DNA of 64,000 bases from Streptomyces atratus (GTDB lineage: Bacteria > Actinomycetota > Actinomycetes > Streptomycetales > Streptomycetaceae): NCBI RefSeq assembly GCF_014648655.1, contig NZ_BMRN01000012.1, forward strand, positions 124,001 to 188,000. The letters are read 5' to 3'. How positions within the stretch are numbered: position 1 is the stretch's first letter; each line of letters opens with the position of its first letter. The position numbers were made by a program, and so were the translations under genes. Of this stretch, positions 1 to 8,811 are shown in pieces. The notes beneath the pieces are model-generated. The model had not been told where the DNA came from and ran no database searches. It was given only the letters and a program-made list of their open reading frames with translations.

Positions 1-1043
1 CCTGGAAGTCCGCGTTCGTCAGGAAGAACTGTGGCAACGGCTGGTACGAGGTCATCTCACCGGACGCCGACCACCCCTACGTCGCCGAGGCCCAGGGCTA
101 CGGCATGGTCGTCACCGCGACGATGGCCGGAGCCGACCCGGAGGCGAAGACCGTCTTCGACGGCATGGTGAAGTACATGCTCGCGCACCCCTCGGTCAAC
201 AACGCCGACCTTCTCGCCGCCGAGCAGGACGCCTCCTGCAAGAGCGTCGACGGCTCCGACTCGGCGACGGACGGGGACCTCGACGCCGCCTACGGGCTGC
301 TCCTCGCCGACAAGCAGTGGGGATCCACGGGCACGTACAACTACAAGGATCTCGCGGTCAAGCACATCAACGCCATCAAGAAGAGCGAGGTCAACCCGAC
401 CACCCACCTCATGCTGCTCGGTGACTGGTCGGACTCCGGTGAGTCCCACTACTGGATGACCCGTTCCTCGGACTGGCTGATCGACCATTTCCGCGCCTTC
501 AAGACGGCCACGGGCGACGGCACCTGGGACACCGTGCGCACGGCCCATCAGAATCTGATTACCACCCAGCAGTCCAAGTACGCGGCGAACACCGGCCTCT
601 TGGCGGACTTCGTCGTCAACACGAACACCACGCCCAAGCCCGCTGCGGGTGAGGTGCTCGAAGGCCCGGGCGACGGCGACTACTCCTGGAACGCCTGCCG
701 CGACCCGTGGCGCATCGGCGCCGATGCCGTCACCAGCGGGGACGCGGCCTCGCTCGCCTCGGCGCGCAAGCTCAACTCCTGGATCAAGTCCAGGACCGGC
801 GGCGACCCGAACAGGATCGTCACCGGCTACCACCTGAACGGCACGGCGTTCGACAGCGGCAACGACATGGCATTCACCGCCCCGTTCGTCGTGACCGCGC
901 TGACCGACCCAAGCTCCCAGGCCTGGCTCGACGCGCTCTGGAGCAAGCTTGCCGCCACCTCGATCGACCCACAGCTCTACTACGGCGGGAGCGTCCAGCT
1001 GCAGTCGATGATCGTCGCATCCGGCAACTACTGGGTTCCCTGA
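1..1043 (+). CDS. Glycoside hydrolase family 8 enzyme (endoglucanase-like), 3' part
   Basis: The 5' end lies outside the window; the frame is open from base 3. GH8 enzymes hydrolyse beta-1,4 glycans such as cellulose, chitosan or lichenan with inversion, usually outside the cell. The visible part carries the family landmarks: AEAQGYGM, where the catalytic acid Glu is expected; DGDLDAAYGLLLA, which holds the general-base Asp region; and DYSWNACRDPWRIGADA, typical of the (alpha/alpha)6 barrel. About 346 codons are seen, close to a full catalytic domain, so mainly the signal peptide and any N-terminal module are missing. It is followed after 11 bases by a secreted sugar dehydrogenase with its own GGAGG site, so the two are probably cotranscribed. 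Substrate cannot be told from sequence alone. Confidence 0.88.
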   Translation, partial: WKSAFVRKNCGNGWYEVISPDADHPYVAEAQGYGMVVTATMAGADPEAKTVFDGMVKYMLAHPSVNNADLLAAEQDASCKSVDGSDSATDGDLDAAYGLLLADKQWGSTGTYNYKDLAVKHINAIKKSEVNPTTHLMLLGDWSDSGESHYWMTRSSDWLIDHFRAFKTATGDGTWDTVRTAHQNLITTQQSKYAANTGLLADFVVNTNTTPKPAAGEVLEGPGDGDYSWNACRDPWRIGADAVTSGDAASLASARKLNSWIKSRTGGDPNRIVTGYHLNGTAFDSGNDMAFTAPFVVTALTDPSSQAWLDALWSKLAATSIDPQLYYGGSVQLQSMIVASGNYWVP

Positions 1044-1054
1044 CGGAGGTTCAG

Positions 1055-3118
1055 ATGAAGGCCAGCACACTCACCACGTTACGAGGAAGAGTGGCCGCGC
1101 TCGCGGTCATGCTGCTCTGTACCGGCCTGGTGCAGGCGGTGCCGCAATCCGCCTCCGCGGCGGCCACCCGGTACGAGGCGGAGTCCGCGACGATCGTCCA
1201 GGGCGCCGCCGAGTCCAATCACTCCGGCTACTCCGGGACAGGCTTCGTCAACGGCGACAATGTCGTCGGCAGCTATGTGGAGTTCACTGTCACCGCGGCC
1301 TCTGCCGGGACCGGACAGATCGCCATCCGGTACTCCAACGGCACGACGGCCGGTCGGCCCGCGGATGTCGCCGTGGGCGGCACGGTCGTCTCGGCCGCCC
1401 GCGCCTTCAACGCCACGGCCGACTGGAACACCTGGGCCACCTCCACCCTGACCACCCCGGTCAAGGCAGGCAGCAACAAGATCCGGCTGACGTCCACGAC
1501 GGCCAACGGGCTGCCCAACCTCGACTACATCGACTTCGCGGTCACCTCATCGGACACACAAGCACCCACCCCACCCGGCCGGCCCAGCTGCTCGGCGATC
1601 ACCGAGGACAGCCTCACGCTGAACTGGGACGCCGCCACCGACAACGTGGGCGTTGCCGCGTACGACATCTACGAACACGGCAACAAGTTCGCGGAGGCGA
1701 CGGGCACCGCCACGACGAAGAACCTGACCGGGCTCAGCCCCAATACCACGTACAACATCACATTGTTCGCGCGTGACGCGGCCGGCAACGTGTCGTCGGT
1801 CAGCCCGATCGTGGACTGCACCACCCTGCCCGGCTCCGACACCACCGCGCCCTCGGCACCCGGCACCCTGTCAACCTCGGGCCTCACCGCGAACAGCATC
1901 GTCCTGAGCTGGGGAGCGTCGACGGACAACAAGGCCGTCACCGCCTACGAGGTACGCAGCGGCAGCACTGTCTACAAGACCGTGACCGGTACCCCGCCGG
2001 CCACCACGACCACCCTCACCGGGCTCGCCTGCGCCAGCCCGTACACCTTGGACGTCGTTGCCAAGGACGCTGCGGGCAATGTCTCGCCGCCGAGCAACAC
2101 GGTCACCTTCACCACCGCGGCCTGCGCCACCGACGGCGGCGTACCGTCGAGCATCGCCACCGTCTCCACCGGCTGGTCCATCCCCTGGGGCACCTACTGG
2201 ATGCCCGACGGCAAGACAGCGCTGGTGACCGAACGGGACAGCTTCAAGGTCTTCGAGGTCACCCCCGGCGGCACCAGGACCCAGGTCGGTGCAGTGCCGG
2301 GCGTCGTCACGACCAACGGTGAGGGCGGCCTGCTCGGCGTCGCCGTCGACCCCAAGTGGTCCACCAACCACTACGTGTACTTCATGCACACCGCGTCCGA
2401 GGGCAACCGCGTCGCCCGCATGACATACGACGGCAGCTCGCTCGGCGGATACACGGTCCTGCTCCAGGGGATCAAGAAGAGCAGGTACCACAACGGCGGA
2501 CGGCTCGCCTTCGGCCCCGACGGCTACCTGTACGCGTCGACCGGCGAGGCCCAGACCCCCGACCTCGCGCAGGACAAGGACTCGCTCAACGGCAAGATCC
2601 TCCGGATGACCACGGACGGCAAGGCCGCCCCCGGCAACCCGTTCGGCAACTATGTCTACAGCTACGGCCACCGCAACCCGCAGGGCCTCGCCTTCGACGG
2701 CAAAGGACGCCTGTGGGAGGCGGAGTTCGGCGACAGCAAGAAGGACGAACTCAACCTCATCAAGCCGGGCAACAACTACGGCTGGCCCGTCTGTGAGGGC
2801 AGCTGCTCCACCGCCGGCATGACCAACCCGAAGAAGACCTGGAACGTCTCCGAGGCCTCGCCCAGCGGGATCGCCATCGTCCGCAATGTCATCTACATGG
2901 CCGCGCTGAAGGGCGAACGGCTGTGGCGGGTGCCGATCACCGGGGACACCGAGAACCTCGGCACGCCGACCGCGTACTACGTCGGTACGTACGGCCGACT
3001 GCGCACGGTCACCAAAGTGCCCGGCCAGGACCAGCTCTGGCTCTCCACCACCAACTGCGACAACAACGGAGGCGAACCGGACGGCGCGGACAAGCTGTTC
3101 CGCATCTCGATCACCTAG
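1055..3118 (+). CDS. Secreted PQQ-type sugar dehydrogenase with CBM35 and two FN3 domains
   Basis: This is a 687-residue exported oxidoreductase, expected to oxidise an aldose or sugar end group with PQQ outside the cell. The start at 1055 follows GGAGG by 5 bases. An Arg-rich start and hydrophobic stretch ending at ASA give a signal peptide of about 36 residues. Then come a CBM35-like carbohydrate-binding domain (about 37-163), two fibronectin type III domains (about 171-258 and 265-356), and a six-bladed propeller of the soluble glucose/sorbosone dehydrogenase family (about 360-685). The propeller is recognised by GEGGLLGVAVDP, YHNGGRLAFGPDGYLY with the likely base His, and YGHRNPQGLAF. Its neighbour is a GH8 glycanase, which suggests a joint role in extracellular polysaccharide oxidation. 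The exact substrate is unknown. Confidence 0.88.
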   Translation: MKASTLTTLRGRVAALAVMLLCTGLVQAVPQSASAAATRYEAESATIVQGAAESNHSGYSGTGFVNGDNVVGSYVEFTVTAASAGTGQIAIRYSNGTTAGRPADVAVGGTVVSAARAFNATADWNTWATSTLTTPVKAGSNKIRLTSTTANGLPNLDYIDFAVTSSDTQAPTPPGRPSCSAITEDSLTLNWDAATDNVGVAAYDIYEHGNKFAEATGTATTKNLTGLSPNTTYNITLFARDAAGNVSSVSPIVDCTTLPGSDTTAPSAPGTLSTSGLTANSIVLSWGASTDNKAVTAYEVRSGSTVYKTVTGTPPATTTTLTGLACASPYTLDVVAKDAAGNVSPPSNTVTFTTAACATDGGVPSSIATVSTGWSIPWGTYWMPDGKTALVTERDSFKVFEVTPGGTRTQVGAVPGVVTTNGEGGLLGVAVDPKWSTNHYVYFMHTASEGNRVARMTYDGSSLGGYTVLLQGIKKSRYHNGGRLAFGPDGYLYASTGEAQTPDLAQDKDSLNGKILRMTTDGKAAPGNPFGNYVYSYGHRNPQGLAFDGKGRLWEAEFGDSKKDELNLIKPGNNYGWPVCEGSCSTAGMTNPKKTWNVSEASPSGIAIVRNVIYMAALKGERLWRVPITGDTENLGTPTAYYVGTYGRLRTVTKVPGQDQLWLSTTNCDNNGGEPDGADKLFRISIT

Positions 3119-3130
3119 CAGGCGCTCAAC

Positions 3131-3156
3131 CGCTGAGGCACGGCCGTGCCTCAGCG
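3131..3156. terminator. Bidirectional terminator hairpin shared by two convergent genes
   Basis: A perfect 26-base palindrome (13-base arms beginning CGCTGAGGCACGG) lies between the dehydrogenase stop (3118) and the end of the convergent acyl-CoA ligase. The hairpin includes the ligase stop codon (3151-3153). No T-run is needed for many Streptomyces terminators. Confidence 0.7.
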
Positions 3157-4974
3157 GTACAGCGCGTCGACCTCCGCCGCGTACGCCGTCTCGATCGCCT
3201 TGCGCTTCAGCTTCAGGGACGGCGTGAGCAGACCGTGCTCCTCGCTGAACGGATGCGCCAGAATCCGGAACGTACGGATCGACTCGGCCTGCGACACTGC
3301 TGTGTTGGCGGCCACCACCGCGCGCCGGACCTCCATCTCCAGGTCCGGATCCCGCACCAGATCCCCCGGCCGCATGGGCGGCCGCCCCTGCATGGACAGC
3401 CAGTGGTCCACCGACTCCTGGTCGACCGTGACCAGGGCCGCGATGTACGGTCGGTCGTTGCCGACCACGATGCACTGCGCGACCAGCGGATGTGCCCGCA
3501 CCCGCTCCTCCAGACCGGCCGGCGAGACACTCTTGCCGCCGGACGTCACCAGGATCTCCTTTTTCCGCCCGGTGATCGTCAGATAGCCGTCCTCGTCGAG
3601 CGCCCCCAGATCCCCGGTGGCCAGCCAGCCGTCGCGCAGTACCGCGTCGGTGGCCTTCGGGTCGCCGAGATAGCCCGCGAACACATTGCCGCCGTGCACC
3701 CACACCTCGCCGTCCTCGGCGATGTGCACGGTGGTGCCGGGGATCGGCTGCCCGACCGTGCCGTACCGGGTGCGCTCCGGCGGATTGGCGGTGGCCGCCG
3801 CGGTCGACTCGGTCAGCCCGTACCCCTCGTACACGGTGACGCCCGCGCCTTCGAAGAACAGCCCGAGCTGCCGCTCCATCCCCGAACCGCCGGACATGGC
3901 GTGCCGGATCCGGCCGCCCATCGCCTCGCGCACCTTCTTGTACACGACCTTGTCGAAGAACTGGTGCTGCATCCGCAGCCCGGCCGACGGCCCTGGACCG
4001 GTCCCGAACGCCCGTGCCTCCGTCGCCGCGGCGTACTTCACCGCGATGTCCACGGCCTTGTCGAACGGTCCGGCCCGGCCCTCCACCTCGGCCTTGCGCC
4101 GGGCAGCGTTGAAGACCTTCTCGAAGATGTACGGCACCGCCAGGATGAACGTCGGCCGGAACGACACCAGGTCCGGCATCAGGGCCTTCGCCGACAGCTC
4201 CGGCTGATGGCCCAGCTTCACCCGGCCGCGGACCGCCGCGACCTCGACCATGCGGCCGAAGACATGCGCCAGGGGCAGGAAGAGCAGGGTCGCCGCCTCG
4301 TCACCCGGCTTGGAGCGGAAGACCGACTTCCAGCGGGCGGCCATGGTGTCCGTCTCGAACATGAAGTTGGCATGAGTGGTCACGCAGCCCTTGGGGCGTC
4401 CCGTCGTGCCCGAGGTGTAGATGATGGTCGCCACCGACTCGGGCGTCACCGCGCGCCGGTGGCGGTGCACCACCTCGTCCTCGACACGGGCGCCCGCGTC
4501 GACGAGCTCGGCCACCGCGTCGGCGTCCAGCTGCCAGAGCCGCTTGAGCCGCGGCAGTCGGTCGATCACCGACGCGACCGTCATCGCATGGTCCTCGTGC
4601 TCGACCACGATGGCGGACACATCGGCGTCGTGCAGCATCCAGAAGACCTGTTCGGCCGAGGATGTCGGATAGACCGGTACGGACTGGGCGCCGACCGTCC
4701 ACAGCGCGAAGTCGAGGAGCGTCCACTCGTAGCGCGTACGCGACATCAGGGCCACCCGGTCGCCGAATCTGACGCCGTGCGCGATCAGCCCCTTGGCGAG
4801 CGCCAGCACCTCATCGCGGAACGTTGCCGCAGTGACGTCCTGCCAGCGTCCGCTCGCGTCTTTCCGGCCGAGCGCGACCCGGTGCGGATCTTCGTCGGGG
4901 TAGTCGAACACCACATCGGCCAGCCCGCCTACAAGGGGCGCGGCCGCCATGGGTGGGACAGTGAACTCGCGCAA
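3151..4974 (-). CDS. Long-chain fatty acid--CoA ligase (AMP-forming, FadD-like)
   Basis: This is a 607-residue ANL-superfamily enzyme expected to adenylate a long-chain fatty acid and transfer it to CoA in the cytosol or at the membrane face. The motifs are complete: YTSGTTGRPKG (ATP grip), GYGLTESTAA, TGDLG, and GRKKEILVTSGGKSVSP with the hinge and C-terminal lysine region. The start is set at a TTG (4974) because an AAGGAG site lies 7 bases upstream and the protein then begins LREFTVPP, as FadD15-like relatives usually do; an ATG nine codons earlier lacks such a site. The gene stands alone and converges on the sugar dehydrogenase. Chain-length preference cannot be told. Confidence 0.9.
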   Translation of the reverse strand: MREFTVPPMAAAPLVGGLADVVFDYPDEDPHRVALGRKDASGRWQDVTAATFRDEVLALAKGLIAHGVRFGDRVALMSRTRYEWTLLDFALWTVGAQSVPVYPTSSAEQVFWMLHDADVSAIVVEHEDHAMTVASVIDRLPRLKRLWQLDADAVAELVDAGARVEDEVVHRHRRAVTPESVATIIYTSGTTGRPKGCVTTHANFMFETDTMAARWKSVFRSKPGDEAATLLFLPLAHVFGRMVEVAAVRGRVKLGHQPELSAKALMPDLVSFRPTFILAVPYIFEKVFNAARRKAEVEGRAGPFDKAVDIAVKYAAATEARAFGTGPGPSAGLRMQHQFFDKVVYKKVREAMGGRIRHAMSGGSGMERQLGLFFEGAGVTVYEGYGLTESTAAATANPPERTRYGTVGQPIPGTTVHIAEDGEVWVHGGNVFAGYLGDPKATDAVLRDGWLATGDLGALDEDGYLTITGRKKEILVTSGGKSVSPAGLEERVRAHPLVAQCIVVGNDRPYIAALVTVDQESVDHWLSMQGRPPMRPGDLVRDPDLEMEVRRAVVAANTAVSQAESIRTFRILAHPFSEEHGLLTPSLKLKRKAIETAYAAEVDALYR

Positions 4975-5299
4975 TGACCTGCTCCTTGTGGCGCTCCGCA
5001 CAGCGCCGTGACGCTACCCCACCGGGCGGCGCGGCGGGAGGGTCCCGTAACGGCGGACAACGTGGCATATGCACAGGTCAGCCACCGAAATCCGGCCAGA
5101 TGGGCAAGGCTCGGGCGTGGCTGAGACCGCGGAGTAAGAGGCCGACGCCGGAATCTCCACCGAATCTGTACGCCGCTGTCACTTCCGTTTCGAGCGGGTG
5201 CGAGGGTATTGGTCCGCAGACGGGCCCGCGCATGCCCGACCCGGCCGGGTCGGTCGCGGAACTGCGACTGCCGTCCATTCTCCCCGTGCCGGCGTGCGG
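4975..5299. other. Intergenic stretch with no recognised gene
   Basis: These 325 bases separate the start of the acyl-CoA ligase from the end of the LysR gene, both on the minus strand. They should hold the ligase promoter. Short open frames run through, but none has a convincing ribosome site or family match. Confidence 0.5.
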
Positions 5300-6202
5300 T
5301 CATGCGCCATCCCGGCCACTGATCGAACCGATTGCGCCGACACCGCGGATCAACCGGTCGCCGCCCGCCAGGATCGCCGCCGCCAGGGCGTCCGCGGCCT
5401 CCTGCGCCCCGTCCCGGCGGCGGCCGTGCAGCAGGACGAAATCCACATCACCCAGCTCCGGCAGACCCGCTCTGGCCGGCACCGGCGCCAGACCCGGCGG
5501 GATCAGCCCCCGGCTGTGAGCCATCACGCCCAGGCCCGCATGGGCCGCAGCGATCAGTCCGCTGAGGCTGGTGCTCGTACACGCGACCCGCCATGACCGG
5601 CCGTGCTCCTCCAGGACCTCCAGAGCACGGGCCCGGGTGATGCCCGGCGGCGGGAAGAGGATCAGCGGAACCGGACGGTCCGGGTCGATCCGCAGTTGCG
5701 GTGCGCCGATCCAGGTCAGCGCGTCCTGCCAGACCAGCTCGCCGTGCGTGTCGCCGACGCGCCGCTTGGCGAGCACCAGATCGAGCCGGCCCGCGGCCAG
5801 CCGCTGGTGCAGCGTCCCGGAGAGCTCCACCGTCAGCTCCAGCTCGACCTCCGGGTGGTCACGGCGGAACGACTCCAGAATCTCCGGCAGCCGCGTCAGC
5901 ACGAAGTCCTCGGAGGCCCCGAACCGCAGCCGCCCGCGCAGCCGGGTGCCGGTGAAGAAGGTCGCGGCCCGCTCATGGGCCTGAAGAATCGTCCGGGCGA
6001 AACCGAGCATCGCCTCACCGTCCACGGTGAGATCGACCCGGTGCGTGTCCCGGGCGAACAGCTGCCGCCCCGTCGCATCCTCCAGGCGCCGCACATGCTG
6101 GCTCACCGTGGACTGCCGCACACCCAGCCGGCGGGCCGCCTGGGTGAAGCTCAGTGTCTGGGCGACGGCGAGAAAGGTACGCAACTGCGCGGGGTCGTAC
6201 AT
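5300..6202 (-). CDS. LysR-family transcriptional regulator
   Basis: A 300-residue regulator of the usual family length. The N-terminal winged HTH (about 1-60) has the sequence LSFTQAARRLGVRQSTVSQH, and the periplasmic-binding-like effector domain follows (from about 88, GRLRFGASEDFVLTRLPEIL). It is divergent from the transporter gene at 6321, and the 118-base gap between them is the likely binding region. The standard LysR arrangement suggests that it controls that transporter in response to a small molecule. The effector is unknown. Confidence 0.88.
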   Translation of the reverse strand: MYDPAQLRTFLAVAQTLSFTQAARRLGVRQSTVSQHVRRLEDATGRQLFARDTHRVDLTVDGEAMLGFARTILQAHERAATFFTGTRLRGRLRFGASEDFVLTRLPEILESFRRDHPEVELELTVELSGTLHQRLAAGRLDLVLAKRRVGDTHGELVWQDALTWIGAPQLRIDPDRPVPLILFPPPGITRARALEVLEEHGRSWRVACTSTSLSGLIAAAHAGLGVMAHSRGLIPPGLAPVPARAGLPELGDVDFVLLHGRRRDGAQEAADALAAAILAGGDRLIRGVGAIGSISGRDGA

Positions 6203-6320
6203 GGAGCCAGGCTATCGCTAATCGTGATGACAGTGAGAGTGGTATGCCGGATTCCCGATCGCGGTGGTCAAGAGCAGGATGGAGCGGGCACGACCAGAAC
6301 CAAGAGAACATGTGGAGCAC

Positions 6321-7349
6321 ATGAGCCGCCGCACCCTGAAACTGCCGTCCTGGCTGCCGGTCGACCCGTACATCCTGGCGCTGATCGGCACGGTCGTGCT
6401 GGCGGCGACACTGCCCGCGTCGGGGACCGCCGCCGATGTGGCGGGCGGTGCCTCGACCGGAGCCGTCGCCTTTCTCTTCTTCCTGTACGGCGCCCGCCTC
6501 TCCACCGCCGAGGCACTCGACGGCCTCAAGCACTGGCGGCTCCACCTCACTGTCCTCGTCTGCACCTTCGTGGCGTTCCCGCTGCTCGGTCTCGCGGGCA
6601 AGGGGCTGGTTCCGTACGTTCTGACGCCGCAGCTCTACAGCGGCTTCCTCTTCCTGTGCCTCGTCCCCTCGACGATCCAGTCGTCGATCGCCTTCACCTC
6701 GATCGCCCGCGGCAATGTGCCCGCGGCGATCTGTGCGGGCTCCTTCTCCTCGATCGCCGGAATCTTCCTCACGCCGCTGCTCGCCGCCGCGCTGCTGGGT
6801 AACGACGGCGGTGGATTCTCGGCCGATGCGCTGCTGAAGATCGGGGTCCAGCTGCTGCTGCCGTTCGTCGCCGGGCAACTGCTGCGCCGCTGGATCGGTG
6901 GCTTCATCACCCGCCACAAGAAGGTCCTCGGCCATGTCGACCGAGGCTCGATCCTGCTCGTCGTCTACACGGCGTTCAGCGAAGGCATGGTCGCGGGCAT
7001 CTGGCACCAGGTCACCCCGGCCAGGCTCGGAGCGCTGCTCGCTGCCGAGGCTGTGCTGCTCGCGCTGATGCTCGCGCTGAGCTGGTACGGGGCGAAGCGG
7101 CTCGGCTTCGACCGTGGGGACCGGATCGCCATCCAGTTCGCCGGCTCGAAGAAGAGCCTGGCCTCCGGGCTGCCGATGGCGAGCGTCCTGTTCGGGGCGC
7201 AGGCGTCCCTCGCCGTACTGCCGCTCATGCTCTTCCACCAGATGCAGCTGATGGTGTGCGCGGTGATCGCCAAGCGCCGCTCGCGCGATCCGCAGGAGGA
7301 GAACCGGGAGAACGGTGCGGTGTCACAGGAGCCCGTCACGGTGAGCTGA
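6321..7349 (+). CDS. Bile acid:sodium symporter family (BASS/SBF-like) membrane transporter
   Basis: A 342-residue polytopic membrane protein with about ten hydrophobic segments. It opens with LPSWLPVDPYILALIGTV and has the charged, conserved patches of the SBF-like group (FLFFLYGARLST, and FAGSKKSLASGLPMA near the C-terminus, which matches the conserved ion-binding crossover region). Members move organic anions, sometimes with sodium. The start at 6321 is chosen because GGAG lies 4 bases upstream; an upstream in-frame start at 6264 has no ribosome site. It is divergent from a LysR regulator, its probable controller. The hydrophilic tail is short and rich in Glu, Arg and Asn. Confidence 0.85.
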   Translation: MSRRTLKLPSWLPVDPYILALIGTVVLAATLPASGTAADVAGGASTGAVAFLFFLYGARLSTAEALDGLKHWRLHLTVLVCTFVAFPLLGLAGKGLVPYVLTPQLYSGFLFLCLVPSTIQSSIAFTSIARGNVPAAICAGSFSSIAGIFLTPLLAAALLGNDGGGFSADALLKIGVQLLLPFVAGQLLRRWIGGFITRHKKVLGHVDRGSILLVVYTAFSEGMVAGIWHQVTPARLGALLAAEAVLLALMLALSWYGAKRLGFDRGDRIAIQFAGSKKSLASGLPMASVLFGAQASLAVLPLMLFHQMQLMVCAVIAKRRSRDPQEENRENGAVSQEPVTVS

Positions 7350-7447
7350 CGGTGCGCCCGGAGCCCCGCCCGGGGTGGGACCGGCCGGCCGCAGGGGGCG
7401 CTCCCGGCCGACCGGATCCCTGACCCGTGCAGGACGGGCGAGGCGCC

Positions 7448-8296
7448 TCAGCCCCGGCCGACCGTCGCCTCCAGGGCAATGCGGTGCTCACCCGCGTACA
7501 CGTTCATGGAAGGACCCCGCAGAAAGCCGACCAGGGTCAGTCCGGTCTCGGCCGCCAGATCGACTGCGAGGGACGACGGCGCCGAGACCGCCGCGAGCAT
7601 CGGGATCCCGGCCATCACCGCCTTCTGGGCCAGCTCGAACGAGGCCCGCCCCGAGACCAGCAGAATCGCCCGGGACAGCGGCAGCCGGCGGTCGGTCAGA
7701 GCCCGGCCGACGAGCTTGTCGACCGCGTTGTGCCGGCCGACGTCCTCCCGGACGTCGAGCAGCTCACCCGTCTCGGAGAACAGTGCTGCCGCGTGCAGAC
7801 CCCCGGTCCGGTCGAAGACCCGCTGCGCGGCGCGCAGCCGGTCGGGGAGAGCGGCGAGCAGGGCGGGCTCGACCCGGACCGGGGGTGCGTCGGCGATCGG
7901 ATGCCGGGTGGTGGTGCGCACCGCATCGAGGCTCGCCTTGCCGCACAGCCCGCAGGACGACGTGGTGTACACATTGCGTTCGAGTGTGATGTCGGGGACC
8001 GGGACGCCGGGGGCGAGCTTCACGTCCACGACGTTGTACGTGTTGACGCCGTCCGCCGTGGCCCCGGCACAGTAGACGATTCCCTGCACCTCGGAGCCGT
8101 CACCGATCACGCCCTCGCTCACCAGGAAGCCCGCCGCCAGTGCGAAGTCGTCGCCCGGCGTGCGCATCGTGATGGCGAGCGGCTTGCCGTTCAGCCGGAT
8201 CTCCAGGGGCTCCTCGGCGACGAGCGTATCGGGGCGCGTCGAGACGGCCCCGTCCCGGATTCGGATGGTGCGGCGGCGCTCGGTGACCCGTCCCAT
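7448..8296 (-). CDS. fdhD: Formate dehydrogenase accessory sulfurtransferase FdhD
   Basis: A 282-residue cytosolic protein that in well-studied relatives carries sulfur from a cysteine desulfurase to the molybdenum cofactor of formate dehydrogenase-type enzymes. The signature SSCGLCGK carries the two active cysteines. Other family landmarks are EEPLEIRLNGKPLAITMRTP near the N-terminus and RASFELAQKAVMAGIPMLAA near the C-terminus. It starts at ATG 8296, just downstream of a broken FdhF-like fragment (8302-8462) on the same strand, so the original operon probably paired an Fe-S/molybdopterin protein with fdhD. With that partner destroyed here, the client enzyme must be encoded elsewhere, or fdhD is a relic. 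Confidence 0.93.
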   Translation of the reverse strand: MGRVTERRRTIRIRDGAVSTRPDTLVAEEPLEIRLNGKPLAITMRTPGDDFALAAGFLVSEGVIGDGSEVQGIVYCAGATADGVNTYNVVDVKLAPGVPVPDITLERNVYTTSSCGLCGKASLDAVRTTTRHPIADAPPVRVEPALLAALPDRLRAAQRVFDRTGGLHAAALFSETGELLDVREDVGRHNAVDKLVGRALTDRRLPLSRAILLVSGRASFELAQKAVMAGIPMLAAVSAPSSLAVDLAAETGLTLVGFLRGPSMNVYAGEHRIALEATVGRG

Positions 8297-8301
8297 AGCG
8301 G

Positions 8302-8462
8302 TTAAACCCGATTCTGTGCGTGTTGGAAGCCGAACCGGCCCTTGATGCAGAGGTTGCCATGGGTCACCGGATTGTCGTGCGGAGAGGTGACCTTGACGAT
8401 CTCATTGCCCTGCACATGGAGTGTGACATTGCAGCCGACACCGCAGTACGCGCACGCGGACG
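8302..8462 (-). pseudogene. 3'-terminal fragment of an Fe-S / molybdopterin oxidoreductase-like gene
   Basis: The minus strand reads CAYCGVGCNVTLHVQ, then NPVTHGNLCIKGRFGFQH and a stop at 8302. This is the [4Fe-4S] cysteine cluster (CxxCxxxC plus a later C and KGRFG) that opens FdhF/NarB-type molybdoenzymes and closes the short Streptomyces Fe-S protein found next to fdhD. Everything upstream of the first cysteine is gone. At about 8455-8466 the sequence passes in a different frame into a ketopantoate-reductase-like start. No intact start belongs to this frame. Confidence 0.75.
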
Positions 8463-8587
8463 CCCTCACGGCGCATTGCGGCCAGATGCGGGCCGCGGGC
8501 GATGAGGTGGACCTCGGCGCCGGTGCGGTGGAGCGCGGCCCCGACATGGACGCCGATGGCACCGGCGCCGACAACTGCGACTCTCAC
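8463..8587 (-). pseudogene. 5' fragment of a 2-dehydropantoate 2-reductase (PanE/ApbA-like) gene
   Basis: A GTG at 8587 preceded by GGAG opens the frame VRVAVVGAGAIGVHVGAALH, the Rossmann NADP-binding start of PanE/ApbA enzymes. About 46 residues continue (GAEVHLIARGPHLAAMRREG) before the sequence runs into the Fe-S fragment in another frame and terminates at 8402. Full-length enzymes have about 300 residues, so about 85 percent is missing. The promoter side looks intact; GACA-N6-TGTC at 8655-8668 may be an old operator. Confidence 0.75.
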
Positions 8588-8811
8588 GGGGCTCTCCGTT
8601 CGGCGAGTGGACCGAGGATTGGACCGAGCGAAGGAACAGGAGACGACGCCAGTCGACAGAATATTGTCTGCAGTATGCTTTCTGGGAGGTCGGCGCTGTT
8701 GCCAAGCCTCCAATGACCGAGCGGTAATCCTGTGGGATCACGTGCCCCTGTACCGGGCAGTAGCGACCAAGACTGGATGGTTCCTGCATATGTAGCGAGG
8801 GGATCTTGTAC

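Noticed and set aside
1871..4977. Long open frames of 610 (minus) and 684 (plus) codons crossing the dehydrogenase/ligase boundary
   Set aside because: They cross a terminator and lie opposite clear genes; no recognisable domain.
5198..6802. Plus-strand frame of 399 codons opposite the LysR gene and running into the transporter
   Set aside because: It is antisense to a clear LysR gene and out of frame with the transporter.
8466..8716. A possible plus-strand gene ahead of the FabH-like gene (frames reading MLEMS- or MRWTSAP-type starts)
   Set aside because: The minus strand here matches PanE and Fe-S families; the plus-strand frames match nothing and have no ribosome site.
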